DNA from: an uncultured Maritimibacter sp.
GTDB taxonomy: Bacteria; Pseudomonadota; Alphaproteobacteria; Rhodobacterales; Rhodobacteraceae
Direction: 5' to 3'
DNA length: 49,018 nucleotides
Assembly: GCA_913063035.1 (NCBI GenBank)
Contig: CAJXYS010000022.1
Coordinates: forward strand, 1-49,018
The notes beneath the pieces were generated by a model that saw nothing but the letters and a program-made list of their open reading frames with translations, was not told where the DNA came from and did not search any database. The translations under genes were made by a program, and so were the position numbers. Positions 1-7,515 of the stretch are shown here, one piece after another (position 1 is the first letter of the stretch; each line of letters begins with the position of its first letter).

Positions 1-1
1 G

Positions 2-193
2 CGCAAGAACCCGCGCGGCGTCCATTTCGAGCGCTGGCGCCACAGCTTCGGCTGCGGCAAGTGGTTCCATGCCGCGCGCTGCACCGCCACGCTGGAGGTC
101 TTCGGCACCTACCCGGCGCAGACCACCGAGCCGCCGGCCGAGATCGTCGCGCGCATCAAGGACCGCCGTCCGGACTGGGAGGGCTACGAATGA
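2..193 (+). CDS. soxD: Sarcosine oxidase delta subunit (3' part)
   Basis: The open frame enters from the left edge and ends at TGA 191-193. The visible 63 codons match the C-terminal two thirds of the small SoxD subunit, with the pattern FGCGKWFHAARC and a tail ending DWEGYE. In heterotetrameric sarcosine oxidase, SoxD is a zinc-binding subunit of about 90-100 residues; its N-terminal half and soxB lie outside the window. The stop overlaps the soxA start (ATGA, 190-193), so the two are translationally coupled. The identity is secure from the sequence and from the soxA and soxG genes that follow. Confidence 0.9.
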   Translation, partial: RKNPRGVHFERWRHSFGCGKWFHAARCTATLEVFGTYPAQTTEPPAEIVARIKDRRPDWEGYE

Positions 194-3100
194 GCACACG
201 CCTCGCGAGCGGCGGCCGTCTCCTGGACCGCCGGAAAACCGTGGAATTCACCTGGAACGGCGAACGCCTGACCGGCCATCCGGGCGACACGCTGGCCTCT
301 GCGCTGCTGGCCAACGGCAAGGCGATGGTGGGCCGGTCCTTCAAGTATCACCGCCCGCGCGGCGTCGTCGCATCGGGCGCCGAGGAGCCCAACGCGCTGG
401 TCAATCTGGGCGAGGGCGCGCGCTTCGAGCCGAACCAGCGCGCCACCACCACCGAGCTTTTCGACGGGCTGCAGGCGACCAGCCAGAACCACTGGCCGAG
501 CCTTGAATTCGACATCGGCGCGATCAACGCCAGGCTGTCGCGCTTCCTGCCGGCGGGCTTCTACTACAAGACCTTCACCTGGCCGCGCCCCTTCTGGAAG
601 CATGTCTACGAGCCCTTCATCCGCCAGTCGGCGGGGCTGGGCAAGGCGCCCAAGGCCCGAGATGCCGACCGCTACGAGTATTTCTATGCCTTCACGGACG
701 TTCTCGTGATCGGCGGGGGCATCGCCGGCCTGGCGGCGGCCAAGGCCGCCGCGGCGGCCGGGGCGCAGGTGTTGCTGGTCGAGCAGACCGCCCATTGGGG
801 CGGGCGTGCCCCGGTCGACGGGGTCGAGATCGAGGGACGCCCGGCCGCGGAATGGATCGACGAGACCGTCGCGCAGCTCTCGCGCATGGAAAACGTGCGG
901 CTCCGGACCCGCATGATGGGCGCCGGGGTCTATGACCACGGCTACGTCACCGTCTACGAGCGCGTCGCCGACCACACGCCGGGCGACGGGCGCCCGCGCC
1001 ACCGCATGTGGCGTATCCGGGCCGCGCAGACCGTGACCGCCACCGGCGCGCTGGAACGCCCGCTGGCCTTTGCCGGCAACGACATTCCCGGCGTGATGCT
1101 GGCCTCGGCGGTGCGCGACTACGTCGTGAACTGGGGCGTCAGCCCCGGCGACCGCACCGTGATCGCCACGAACAACGACGACGCCTACCGCACGGCGATC
1201 GCGCTGAAGGAGGCCGGCCTCGAGGTGCCCGCGATCATCGACGCCCGCCCCCACGCCGCCGGCCTGTTGCCCGAGCGGGCGCGCGAGATGGGCATCCGGG
1301 TCGAGACCGGGCACGGCATCGCCAAGGTCAAGGGCGGGCGCCGGGTCGAGGGCGTCGCCGTCTGTCCGCAGGCCGGCGAGGGCTCGGTGCTCGAGACCAT
1401 CGGCTGCGACGCGGTGGCCATGTCGGGCGGCTGGTCGCCCGTTGTCCATCTCTGGTCCCATTGCGGCGGCAAGCTGATCTGGGACGACGAGCGGGTGATG
1501 TTCCGCCCCGATCCCGACCGCGCGCCGACCGGCGCCTCGGGCACGGGCATGGTCAAGACCGCGGGGGCGGCCAGCGGTCCGCTTGCCACGGCCGAGGTGC
1601 TGGACGACGCCCATGCCGCGGGCCGCGACGCGGCCGCCGCGGCCGGACACGCGGGGGCCGTGGGCGATGCGCCCGAGGCGGACAACCTGTCCGAAAGCCC
1701 GATCCAGCCGGTCTGGACCATGCCGCAGGGCGCCTCGCGCCAGCTGCGCACCAAGATGTGGCTGGACTACCAGAACGACGTCAAGGTCTCCGACGTCGAG
1801 CTGGCCGCCCGCGAGGGCTACGAGAGCGTCGAGCACACCAAGCGCTACACCACGCTCGGCATGGCGACGGACCAGGGCAAGCTGTCGAACATCAACGGTC
1901 TCGCGATCCTGGCCGGCAGCCTCAACAGCCCGATCCCGCAGGTGGGCACCACCACCTTCCGCCCGCCCTACACGCCGGTTTCCATCGGCGCGATGGCCGG
2001 CGAGGCGCGCGGCAAGCTGTTCAAGCCCACCCGCAAGACCCCGATCGACGCCTGGCACGCCGAGAACGGCGCCTACTGGGAACCGGTCGGCGACTGGCGG
2101 CGGCCCTATTGCTACCTGCATGCCGGCGAGAACGTCGAGAACGCCGTCCACCGCGAGGTGCGCAACACCCGCGAGCGGCTGGGCCTGCTGGATGCCTCGA
2201 CGCTGGGCAAGATCCTGGTCAAGGGTCCGGACGCGGCGAAATTCATGGACATGCTCTACACCAACATGATGTCCACGCTGAAACCGGGGCGCTGCCGCTA
2301 TGGCCTGATGTGCAACGAGAACGGCTTCCTGATGGATGACGGCGTCGTGGCGCGCATCGACGAGGAAACCTTCCTCTGCCACACCACGACCGGCGGCTCG
2401 GACACGGTCCATGCCCATATGGAGGAATTCCTCCAGACCGAGTGGTGGGACTGGCAGGTCTACACGGCCAACATCACCGAGCAATACGCCCAGGTCGCCG
2501 TGGTAGGCCCGAAGGCTCGCAAGCTGCTGGAAAAGCTGGGCGGGATGGACGTCTCGGCCGAGGCGCTGAGTTTCATGGGATGGACCGAGGGCAGGATCGG
2601 CGATTTCGACGCGCGGGTCTTCCGGATCTCCTTCTCGGGCGAGCTCAGCTACGAGATCGCCGTGCCCGCCAGCCAGGGCCGGGCGTTCTGGGACCGGCTG
2701 CTCGAGGCGGGCGAGGAATTCGGCGTCGCGCCCTACGGCACCGAGGCACTGCACATCATGCGTGCCGAGAAGGGGTTCATCATGATCGGTGACGAGACCG
2801 ACGGCACGGTGACGCCGCAGGATCTCGGGCTCGACTGGGCGGTGTCGAAGAAGAAGGACGACTTCATCGGCAAGCGCGCGCAGGACCGCACTGATCTCGT
2901 GCGCGCGGACCGGTGGAAGCTGGTGGGGCTCGAGACCGTCGAGGCGCACGAGGTGCTGCCCGACGGTATCTACGCGGTCGACGGGCAGGTGCTGCCGACC
3001 GGCATCAAGCGGACGGTCGGGCGGGTGACCTCGACCTATTTCTCGCCGACCCTCGGGCGGTCCATCGCGATGGGGCTGGTCGAGGGCGGGCCGGACCGCA

Positions 3101-3204
3101 TGGGCGAGGTGCTCGATTTCGAGGCCACCGACGGGCGCATCATCAAGGCGAAGATCGTCGACCCGGTCTTCCTCGACAAGGAAGGGGAGCGTCAGAATGT
3201 CTGA
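190..3204 (+). CDS. soxA: Sarcosine oxidase alpha subunit
   Basis: This 1004-aa protein is the large subunit of the cytosolic enzyme that demethylates sarcosine to glycine, formaldehyde (or methylene-tetrahydrofolate) and H2O2. Three parts are visible: a ferredoxin-like N-terminal domain (about residues 15-95), a dinucleotide-binding pyridine-nucleotide oxidoreductase domain with the glycine motif GGGIAG at residues 175-180, and a C-terminal aminomethyltransferase (GcvT-like) domain from about residue 600. The length is normal for SoxA. I chose ATG 190 because it overlaps the soxD stop; the frame stays open upstream to 61, but that part lies over soxD. A long open frame on the opposite strand is a high-GC shadow. 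Confidence 0.95.
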   Translation: MSTRLASGGRLLDRRKTVEFTWNGERLTGHPGDTLASALLANGKAMVGRSFKYHRPRGVVASGAEEPNALVNLGEGARFEPNQRATTTELFDGLQATSQNHWPSLEFDIGAINARLSRFLPAGFYYKTFTWPRPFWKHVYEPFIRQSAGLGKAPKARDADRYEYFYAFTDVLVIGGGIAGLAAAKAAAAAGAQVLLVEQTAHWGGRAPVDGVEIEGRPAAEWIDETVAQLSRMENVRLRTRMMGAGVYDHGYVTVYERVADHTPGDGRPRHRMWRIRAAQTVTATGALERPLAFAGNDIPGVMLASAVRDYVVNWGVSPGDRTVIATNNDDAYRTAIALKEAGLEVPAIIDARPHAAGLLPERAREMGIRVETGHGIAKVKGGRRVEGVAVCPQAGEGSVLETIGCDAVAMSGGWSPVVHLWSHCGGKLIWDDERVMFRPDPDRAPTGASGTGMVKTAGAASGPLATAEVLDDAHAAGRDAAAAAGHAGAVGDAPEADNLSESPIQPVWTMPQGASRQLRTKMWLDYQNDVKVSDVELAAREGYESVEHTKRYTTLGMATDQGKLSNINGLAILAGSLNSPIPQVGTTTFRPPYTPVSIGAMAGEARGKLFKPTRKTPIDAWHAENGAYWEPVGDWRRPYCYLHAGENVENAVHREVRNTRERLGLLDASTLGKILVKGPDAAKFMDMLYTNMMSTLKPGRCRYGLMCNENGFLMDDGVVARIDEETFLCHTTTGGSDTVHAHMEEFLQTEWWDWQVYTANITEQYAQVAVVGPKARKLLEKLGGMDVSAEALSFMGWTEGRIGDFDARVFRISFSGELSYEIAVPASQGRAFWDRLLEAGEEFGVAPYGTEALHIMRAEKGFIMIGDETDGTVTPQDLGLDWAVSKKKDDFIGKRAQDRTDLVRADRWKLVGLETVEAHEVLPDGIYAVDGQVLPTGIKRTVGRVTSTYFSPTLGRSIAMGLVEGGPDRMGEVLDFEATDGRIIKAKIVDPVFLDKEGERQNV

Positions 3205-3766
3205 TGCGGTCAGCGCGCTGAACGGCGCGGAATACAAGGGCGCCGTGACGGTGACCGAACGCGGCCTGGCGGGCATGGTGACGGTGCGGGGCGACCTGTC
3301 TTCGGCGGCGCTGGCCGCCGCGATCCAGGACGTGATCGGCACCGATGTGCCGGGCCGGCGCCGGATCGAGGTCGCGGGGGATCACGCCGCCGCCTGGATG
3401 TCGCCCGACGAGCTGTTGCTGATGATGCCCTACGCGGCGGCGCCGCAAGCCGCGGCCAAGATCGCCGAGGCGCTGGCCGGCGAGGCCGCGCTGGTCGTCA
3501 ACGTCTCGGACGCCCGGGCGCTGTTTCGCATCGAAGGGCCGGGCGTGCGCGACGTGCTGGCCAAGGGTGCGCCGGTCGACCTGTCGCCGGGCGCGTTCGG
3601 CGCGGGCGAGATCCGGCGCACCCGGATCGGCCAGGTGGCGGCGGCGTTCTGGCTGACCGGGGCCGACAGCTTCGACATCGTCTGCTTCCGCTCGGTCGCG
3701 GAATACGTGTTCGACTGGCTCTCCACCGGCGCGGCCGAGGACAGCCTGCCGGGCTGGTACGCCTGA
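3197..3766 (+). CDS. soxG: Sarcosine oxidase gamma subunit
   Basis: The 189-aa product matches SoxG, the fourth subunit of heterotetrameric sarcosine oxidase, which has a fold related to the C-terminal part of aminomethyltransferases and packs against the alpha subunit. It starts inside the last codons of soxA (8-base overlap, GGGGAG just upstream), which points to coupled translation and equal stoichiometry. Recognisable segments include RALFRIEGPGVRDVLAKG and the C-terminal DSFDIVCFRS. This is the last sox gene here. Operons of this kind often also carry one-carbon genes, but none follows in this window. Confidence 0.9.
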   Translation: MSDAVSALNGAEYKGAVTVTERGLAGMVTVRGDLSSAALAAAIQDVIGTDVPGRRRIEVAGDHAAAWMSPDELLLMMPYAAAPQAAAKIAEALAGEAALVVNVSDARALFRIEGPGVRDVLAKGAPVDLSPGAFGAGEIRRTRIGQVAAAFWLTGADSFDIVCFRSVAEYVFDWLSTGAAEDSLPGWYA

Positions 3767-3780
3767 GCCGGTTTGCGCCC

Positions 3781-3796
3781 CCCGCATGGCGGGTTT
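3781..3796 (+). terminator. Weak hairpin after soxG
   Basis: Arms CCCGC (3781-3785) and GCGGG (3789-3793) flank a 3-base loop and are followed by TTT. The stem is short and the T run is minimal, so this may be only a partial terminator between the sox operon and the 50-aa gene. Confidence 0.25.
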
Positions 3797-3874
3797 GCCG
3801 GAACGTCTGTGGAAGCCGCCGGGGTGGCGGCCTTATCTCTGCGGCGGACAACGCAATCTGCCGCAGGAAGACCC

Positions 3875-4027
3875 ATGCAACAGCACATCGACTACTCCGC
3901 CCTCGATATCCAGGCGATCGAACAGGACGCGCACCGGCTGCGCGCCGAGGCCATGGCCGAAGGGCTGCGCCGGATCCGGCGTTTCCTGAGCCGCGGCATC
4001 GGTTCGGCCGCCCGCGCCGGGGCCTGA
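3875..4027 (+). CDS. Small hypothetical protein, 50 aa
   Basis: A 50-residue protein with an acidic N-terminal half (IDYSALDIQAIEQDAHRLRAE) and a strongly basic C-terminal half (GLRRIRRFLSRG). ATG 3875 is chosen because AGGAAG lies just upstream at normal spacing; the frame also opens upstream at 3773 but without such a signal. I recognise this pattern, an IDY..DI..AHRLRAEA-like start followed by an arginine-rich helix, as a family of tiny proteins in Rhodobacterales that recalls DUF1127 RNA-associated peptides. That link is from memory and is not proven here. No function is assigned. Confidence 0.6.
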   Translation: MQQHIDYSALDIQAIEQDAHRLRAEAMAEGLRRIRRFLSRGIGSAARAGA

Positions 4028-4048
4028 GCGGCGCCGGCGACAAGCCCC

Positions 4049-4083
4049 TTTCCGCCGCGGCGCCAAAGGGCTAGGACGACGCC
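4049..4083 (+). promoter_or_regulatory. Candidate promoter giving a leaderless mRNA
   Basis: The -35-like TTTCCG (4049-4054), a 17-base spacer and the -10-like TAGGAC (4072-4077) end 6 bases before ATG 4084. Transcription would begin at or within a base or two of the start codon. No Shine-Dalgarno sequence is present, which fits. The -35 match is poor. Confidence 0.4.
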
Positions 4084-5280
4084 ATGACCGACGCCCAGCC
4101 CGTGATCCGCCTGAAACCCAAGACCGATCCGCGCCCGCTGCGCCGGGGCGCGCCCTGGGTCTTTGCCGACGAGCTTGTGCTCGACCGCCGCACCCGGGCG
4201 CTCGCGCCGGGCAGCCTCGCCCGTCTCGAGGATGCCGAGCGCCAGCCGCTGGGGCGCGTGGCGGTCAATCCCGCCTCGAAGATCGTGGCCCGGATGCTCG
4301 ACCGCGACCCGGCGGCCGAGATCGGGCCGGCCTGGTTCGAGGGACGCATCGCCCGCGCCCTGGCCCTGCGCGCACGGCTCTACGAGACGCCGTTCTACCG
4401 CCTCGTCCATGCCGAGGCCGACGGGCTGCCTGGCGTCGTCATCGATCGTTTCGGCGATACGGCGGTGCTGCAGCCCAATGCCGCCTGGGCGGATGCGCGC
4501 TCGGGCGAGATCGCCGCGGCCGTTCGGGCGGCGACGGGCGTCTCGACCGTCGTGCTGAACGGCACCGGACGTGCCCGCGCGCTCGAGGGGCTGGACGAGG
4601 TGACAGAGGTGATCGCCGGGGCGGTGGACGGCCCGGTCCCGGTGCCGATGAACGGGGCCACCTACATGGCCGACCTGACCGGCGGGCAGAAAACCGGCCT
4701 CTTCTACGACCAGCGTCCGAACCACGCCTTCGCCGCCCGCCTTGCGCGCGGGGCGCGGATGCTTGACGTTTTCACCCATGTGGGCGGCTTCGCGCTGGCG
4801 GGACTCGCCGGCGGCGCGGCGCAGGCGCTGGCGGTGGACAGTTCTGCGCCCGCGCTGGACCTCGCCCGGCAGGGGGCCGCGGCCACCGGCCTCGCGGACC
4901 GCTTCGAAACCCGGCAAGGCGATGCCTTCGGCACGCTTGCCGCGCTCGGCCAGGAGGGGGCGGCCTTCGATCTGGTGGTCTGCGACCCGCCGGCCTTCGC
5001 GCCCGGCAAGCAGGCGCTGGGGCAGGGGCTGCGGGCATATGAACGCATCGCGCTGCTGGCGGCGCGGCTGGTGACGCCGGGGGGGTATCTCGTGCTTTGT
5101 TCCTGCTCGCATGCGGCCGACCTCGCCAAGTTCCGCGCGGCCTCGCTCCGGGGTATCGGGCGGGCCGGGCGGCAGGCACAGCTGTTGCATACCGGCTTCG
5201 CCGGGCCCGACCACCCGCAGCACCCCGCGCTGGCCGAGAGCGGCTATCTCAAGGCGCTTTTCTTCCGGCTGGACGGCTGA
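4084..5280 (+). CDS. RlmI-like class I SAM-dependent rRNA methyltransferase
   Basis: A 398-aa protein with the layout of the RlmI/PUA-methyltransferase family, which makes 5-methylcytosine in 23S rRNA. An N-terminal PUA-like segment (about residues 1-75) precedes a Rossmann methyltransferase domain with the SAM motif DVFTHVGGFAL and the catalytic motif CDPPAF (Asp at residue 301). A cysteine-rich CSCSH motif (residues 339-343) occupies the place of the nucleophilic cysteine region of this family. Length agrees with E. coli RlmI (396 aa). The exact target base cannot be read from sequence. The downstream PIN gene begins 5 bases after the stop and is probably co-transcribed. Confidence 0.85.
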   Translation: MTDAQPVIRLKPKTDPRPLRRGAPWVFADELVLDRRTRALAPGSLARLEDAERQPLGRVAVNPASKIVARMLDRDPAAEIGPAWFEGRIARALALRARLYETPFYRLVHAEADGLPGVVIDRFGDTAVLQPNAAWADARSGEIAAAVRAATGVSTVVLNGTGRARALEGLDEVTEVIAGAVDGPVPVPMNGATYMADLTGGQKTGLFYDQRPNHAFAARLARGARMLDVFTHVGGFALAGLAGGAAQALAVDSSAPALDLARQGAAATGLADRFETRQGDAFGTLAALGQEGAAFDLVVCDPPAFAPGKQALGQGLRAYERIALLAARLVTPGGYLVLCSCSHAADLAKFRAASLRGIGRAGRQAQLLHTGFAGPDHPQHPALAESGYLKALFFRLDG

Positions 5281-5285
5281 GCCGG

Positions 5286-5831
5286 ATGCGCGCGGTTCTC
5301 GACGCCTGCGTTCTCTACCCGACGGTCATGCGCGAGATGCTGATGGGCGCCGCCGCCGGCGGCGTCTTCACGCCGCTCTGGTCGGCGCGCATCCTCGAGG
5401 AATGGGCGCGAGCGGCGGCCCGGCTCGGCGCCGAGGGCGAGGCGGTCGCGCGCGCCGAGATCGCGCTGCTTCGCGACCGCTGGCCGGATGCGGAGATCGC
5501 GCCGTCTCCGCATCTCGAGGCCGGCCTGCACCTGCCGGACCCGAACGACGCGCATGTGCTGGCCACCGCGATCGCCGGCCGGGCCGACGCCATCGTCACG
5601 CTGAACCTGCAGGATTTCCCGACGCGCCTCCTGTCGTCGCACGGGATCCTGCGGCGCGATCCCGACGGGCTGCTGCGCGAGGCCTGGGCGGCCGATCCGG
5701 AGGGCCTCGCGGAGATTGCCGCGCGTGTCCGCGCGCGGGCCGAGGCGATTTCCGGCCAGCCCCAGCCGCTGCGCCCGCTTCTCAAGAAGGCCAAGCTGCC
5801 GCGGCTGGCCAAGGCGCTCTCTCAGGACTGA
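5286..5831 (+). CDS. PIN-domain protein without visible antitoxin
   Basis: The 181-aa product has the PIN nuclease pattern: an Asp in the first strand (D6 in MRAVLDACVLYP), Glu at about 38-39, the DPNDAH segment (D85/D88) and a late acidic cluster around D101-D110 (ADAIVTLNLQDFP). These are the expected metal ligands of a Mg-dependent ribonuclease. A basic C-terminal tail (LLKKAKLPRLAKAL) extends beyond a minimal VapC toxin. It sits 5 bases after the methyltransferase gene, not next to an antitoxin-like gene, so a housekeeping RNA-processing role is as likely as a toxin role. I recall an RSP_2648-type PIN family in Rhodobacter. Its last 10 bases overlap the convergent M48 gene. Confidence 0.75.
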   Translation: MRAVLDACVLYPTVMREMLMGAAAGGVFTPLWSARILEEWARAAARLGAEGEAVARAEIALLRDRWPDAEIAPSPHLEAGLHLPDPNDAHVLATAIAGRADAIVTLNLQDFPTRLLSSHGILRRDPDGLLREAWAADPEGLAEIAARVRARAEAISGQPQPLRPLLKKAKLPRLAKALSQD

Positions 5832-6517
5832 TCGCCGACGCCCCATTTCGCCTCGCGCGACTCGATGGCGGCGATGCGGTCCTTCGTCTTGGGATGGCTC
5901 ATCAGCCAGGCCGGCGTCGCGCCGCCCCCCCCAGAGGTCAGCGCCTCGAGCTTCTCGAAGAGCGATTTCTGCGGCGCGGTGCCGATCCCGGCCTTGGTCA
6001 GGAGCGCCGCGGCATAGGCGTCGGCCTCGTACTCGTCCTGCCGTGAAAGCCGCGCGGCCAGCAGCGTGGTCAGCGCGTTGGCGATGTAGACGCCCACCCC
6101 CGGGATGATCCGGCTGAGGATCGTGCCGAGCGCGACGCGGATGGCGTTCTGTCCCGAGAAATCGATCATCCGCCGCCGGGCATGGCCCAGCGCGACATGG
6201 CCAAGCTCATGCGCGATGACGCTGGTCAGTTCCTCGGCGCTGACCTCGCCGGCGCGGTACTTGTTGTAGAAGCCGCGGGTGATGAAGATGCGCCCGTCCG
6301 GCGCGGCGAGCCCGTTGACCGGGTCGATCTCGTAGATATGCACCCGGATGTCGTCCAGCCCGAGCGCCCGCGCCAGCTGCTTTGTCAGCCGCCGGAGCGG
6401 CGCATCGGCCATCAGGGTCGAGTTCGCGTCCAGCTGGCGCACCGTCCGCCAGGCAGAGAAGAGATACATCCCCACCGCGTAGAGAACGGCCAGGAGGATC
6501 GGGGTGAACTTCAGCAT
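5822..6517 (-). CDS. M48-family membrane-anchored zinc metalloprotease
   Basis: A 231-aa protein with an N-terminal membrane helix (about residues 5-22) and the zinc motif HELGH at residues 103-107, with the third ligand in EYEAD (E162-D166). This matches the minimal catalytic domain of Ste24/HtpX/LoiP-type M48 peptidases, which act on membrane or envelope proteins. The C-terminal MSHPKTKDRIAAI segment is also typical of the family. A second hydrophobic stretch around residues 128-155 may associate with the membrane. It follows dedA by 54 bases but appears to have its own promoter. There is no Shine-Dalgarno sequence before ATG 6517. Confidence 0.85.
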   Translation of the reverse strand: MLKFTPILLAVLYAVGMYLFSAWRTVRQLDANSTLMADAPLRRLTKQLARALGLDDIRVHIYEIDPVNGLAAPDGRIFITRGFYNKYRAGEVSAEELTSVIAHELGHVALGHARRRMIDFSGQNAIRVALGTILSRIIPGVGVYIANALTTLLAARLSRQDEYEADAYAAALLTKAGIGTAPQKSLFEKLEALTSGGGGATPAWLMSHPKTKDRIAAIESREAKWGVGDQS

Positions 6518-6523
6518 GAGGCG

Positions 6524-6552
6524 AATATGGGGGCTGACCCCGCCGCCGGCAA
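6524..6552 (-). promoter_or_regulatory. Promoter of the M48 protease, predicted leaderless
   Basis: Read on the minus strand, TTGCCG (6552-6547), a 17-base spacer and CATATT (6529-6524) end exactly 6 bases before ATG 6517. The -35 matches 4/6 and the -10 matches 4/6 of the sigma-70 consensus. The spacing predicts an mRNA starting at the ATG. The promoter lies in the short dedA/M48 gap, so the protease can be expressed apart from the block upstream. Confidence 0.5.
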
Positions 6553-6571
6553 CGTGAAAAGCGGGGTCGCG

Positions 6572-7165
6572 TCAGGGCTGCGTCCGGCCATTGGCCAGCA
6601 GGAGCCGCCCCAGCAGCAGCGCCACCGCCGCGCAGGCGAGGAACACCACCGCGTTGCCGAGGATGTCGGCGATCCCGGCGATGTTGCTGGAGAAGCCGTA
6701 GCCGAGCCCCACATAGACCGTGACCCAGACGGCCTCGCCGGCCATTCCCCAGGCCAGGAAGCGCCGCATGTCGAGCCGCGCCGCGCCGCCGAGGAAATTC
6801 ACGTAGGGGCCGAGCGGGCTGAGCAGCCAGCGGCTGAGAAACACGCCGAGCCCGCCCCAGCGATCCACGAAGCCCCGTGCCCGCGCGACCAGCGCCGCGC
6901 GCTTCGGCCGGGCGGCGAGCCGGTCGATCAGGCCCGCGCCGCCCGCCTGCCCGAGCCGGTAGCCGGCCTGGTCGCCGGCCACGGCGCCGAGGAAGGCCGC
7001 CGCCGCTGTGGCCCAGAGGCCAAGGTCGCCCGAGGCCACGAAGGCCCCGCCGGCCAGCATGATCACGCTGGCGGGAATCGGCAGGGCGAGGCAGGAGAGA
7101 AAGGTCGAGACGAACAGCACCGCGACCCCGTATTGCGAGACGAGGAGGAAGACGGCGTCGTTCAT
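6572..7165 (-). CDS. DedA-family (VTT domain) membrane protein
   Basis: A 197-aa polytopic inner-membrane protein of the DedA/VTT (SNARE-associated) family, proteins linked to lipid-carrier or phospholipid flipping and membrane homeostasis. Supporting features are an N-terminal half-buried helix (FLSCLALPIPASVIMLAGGAF), the conserved region with basic residue and prolines (FLSRWLLSPLGPYVNFLGG) and two C-terminal helices. The length is typical. ATG 7165 overlaps the stop of the preceding gene (ATGA), so it is translationally coupled to the MoxR/VWA block. The transported substrate cannot be told from sequence. Confidence 0.85.
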   Translation of the reverse strand: MNDAVFLLVSQYGVAVLFVSTFLSCLALPIPASVIMLAGGAFVASGDLGLWATAAAAFLGAVAGDQAGYRLGQAGGAGLIDRLAARPKRAALVARARGFVDRWGGLGVFLSRWLLSPLGPYVNFLGGAARLDMRRFLAWGMAGEAVWVTVYVGLGYGFSSNIAGIADILGNAVVFLACAAVALLLGRLLLANGRTQP

Positions 7166-7515
7166 TGCCCGAGCCCGTCCCGGTGCGCCGCGATGGCGGC
7201 CTCGAGCGTGGTGCCGAGGGTCTCGACGCTTTGCCCGCGCGCGGCCGCGATCTCGGAGATCGTGCGACCCCGGCCCGGCTCGGGCGTCAGCCCGAGCGCG
7301 CGGCCCACCACCTCGGGCGGGACGTCCCAGGAATGGGCGACGTAGCGCGGGGTCATCCAGCCGGCGATCGTCTGGTCACGGTGGTCCGGGTCGCTCCAGT
7401 AGACCGCGAAGATCACCATGCGCATGCCGAAGAACAGCGTCAGCGCGACGGCGGCGACGAAGGCGATCGTCAGGCCCCGGCGCCGCCGCCAGAGCCGCGC
7501 CAGCCGCCCGGTCAC
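7162..7515 (-). CDS. Hypothetical one-helix membrane protein, GTG start
   Basis: A 117-aa protein that I do not recognise as a named family. After a short basic N-terminus (GRLARLWRRRRG) comes one transmembrane helix (LTIAFVAAVALTLFFGMRM, about residues 15-35). A roughly 80-residue soluble part with an ARGQSVETLGTTLEAAIAAH segment near the C-terminus follows. By the positive-inside rule the C-terminal part should face the periplasm. I chose GTG 7515 because it forms a GTGA overlap with the VWA gene stop; the frame stays open upstream, but that part lies over the VWA gene. An internal ATG within the helix is a less likely start. Its stop overlaps the dedA start. Confidence 0.65.
   Translation of the reverse strand: MTGRLARLWRRRRGLTIAFVAAVALTLFFGMRMVIFAVYWSDPDHRDQTIAGWMTPRYVAHSWDVPPEVVGRALGLTPEPGRGRTISEIAAARGQSVETLGTTLEAAIAAHRDGLGQ

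Noticed and set aside
184-3342. Very long open frame on the strand opposite soxA (and similar ones opposite argS, mccA and glmS)
   Set aside because: Typical high-GC antisense shadow. Its translation shows no family motif and is arginine/histidine/glycine-rich, while the forward frame is a clear family member.
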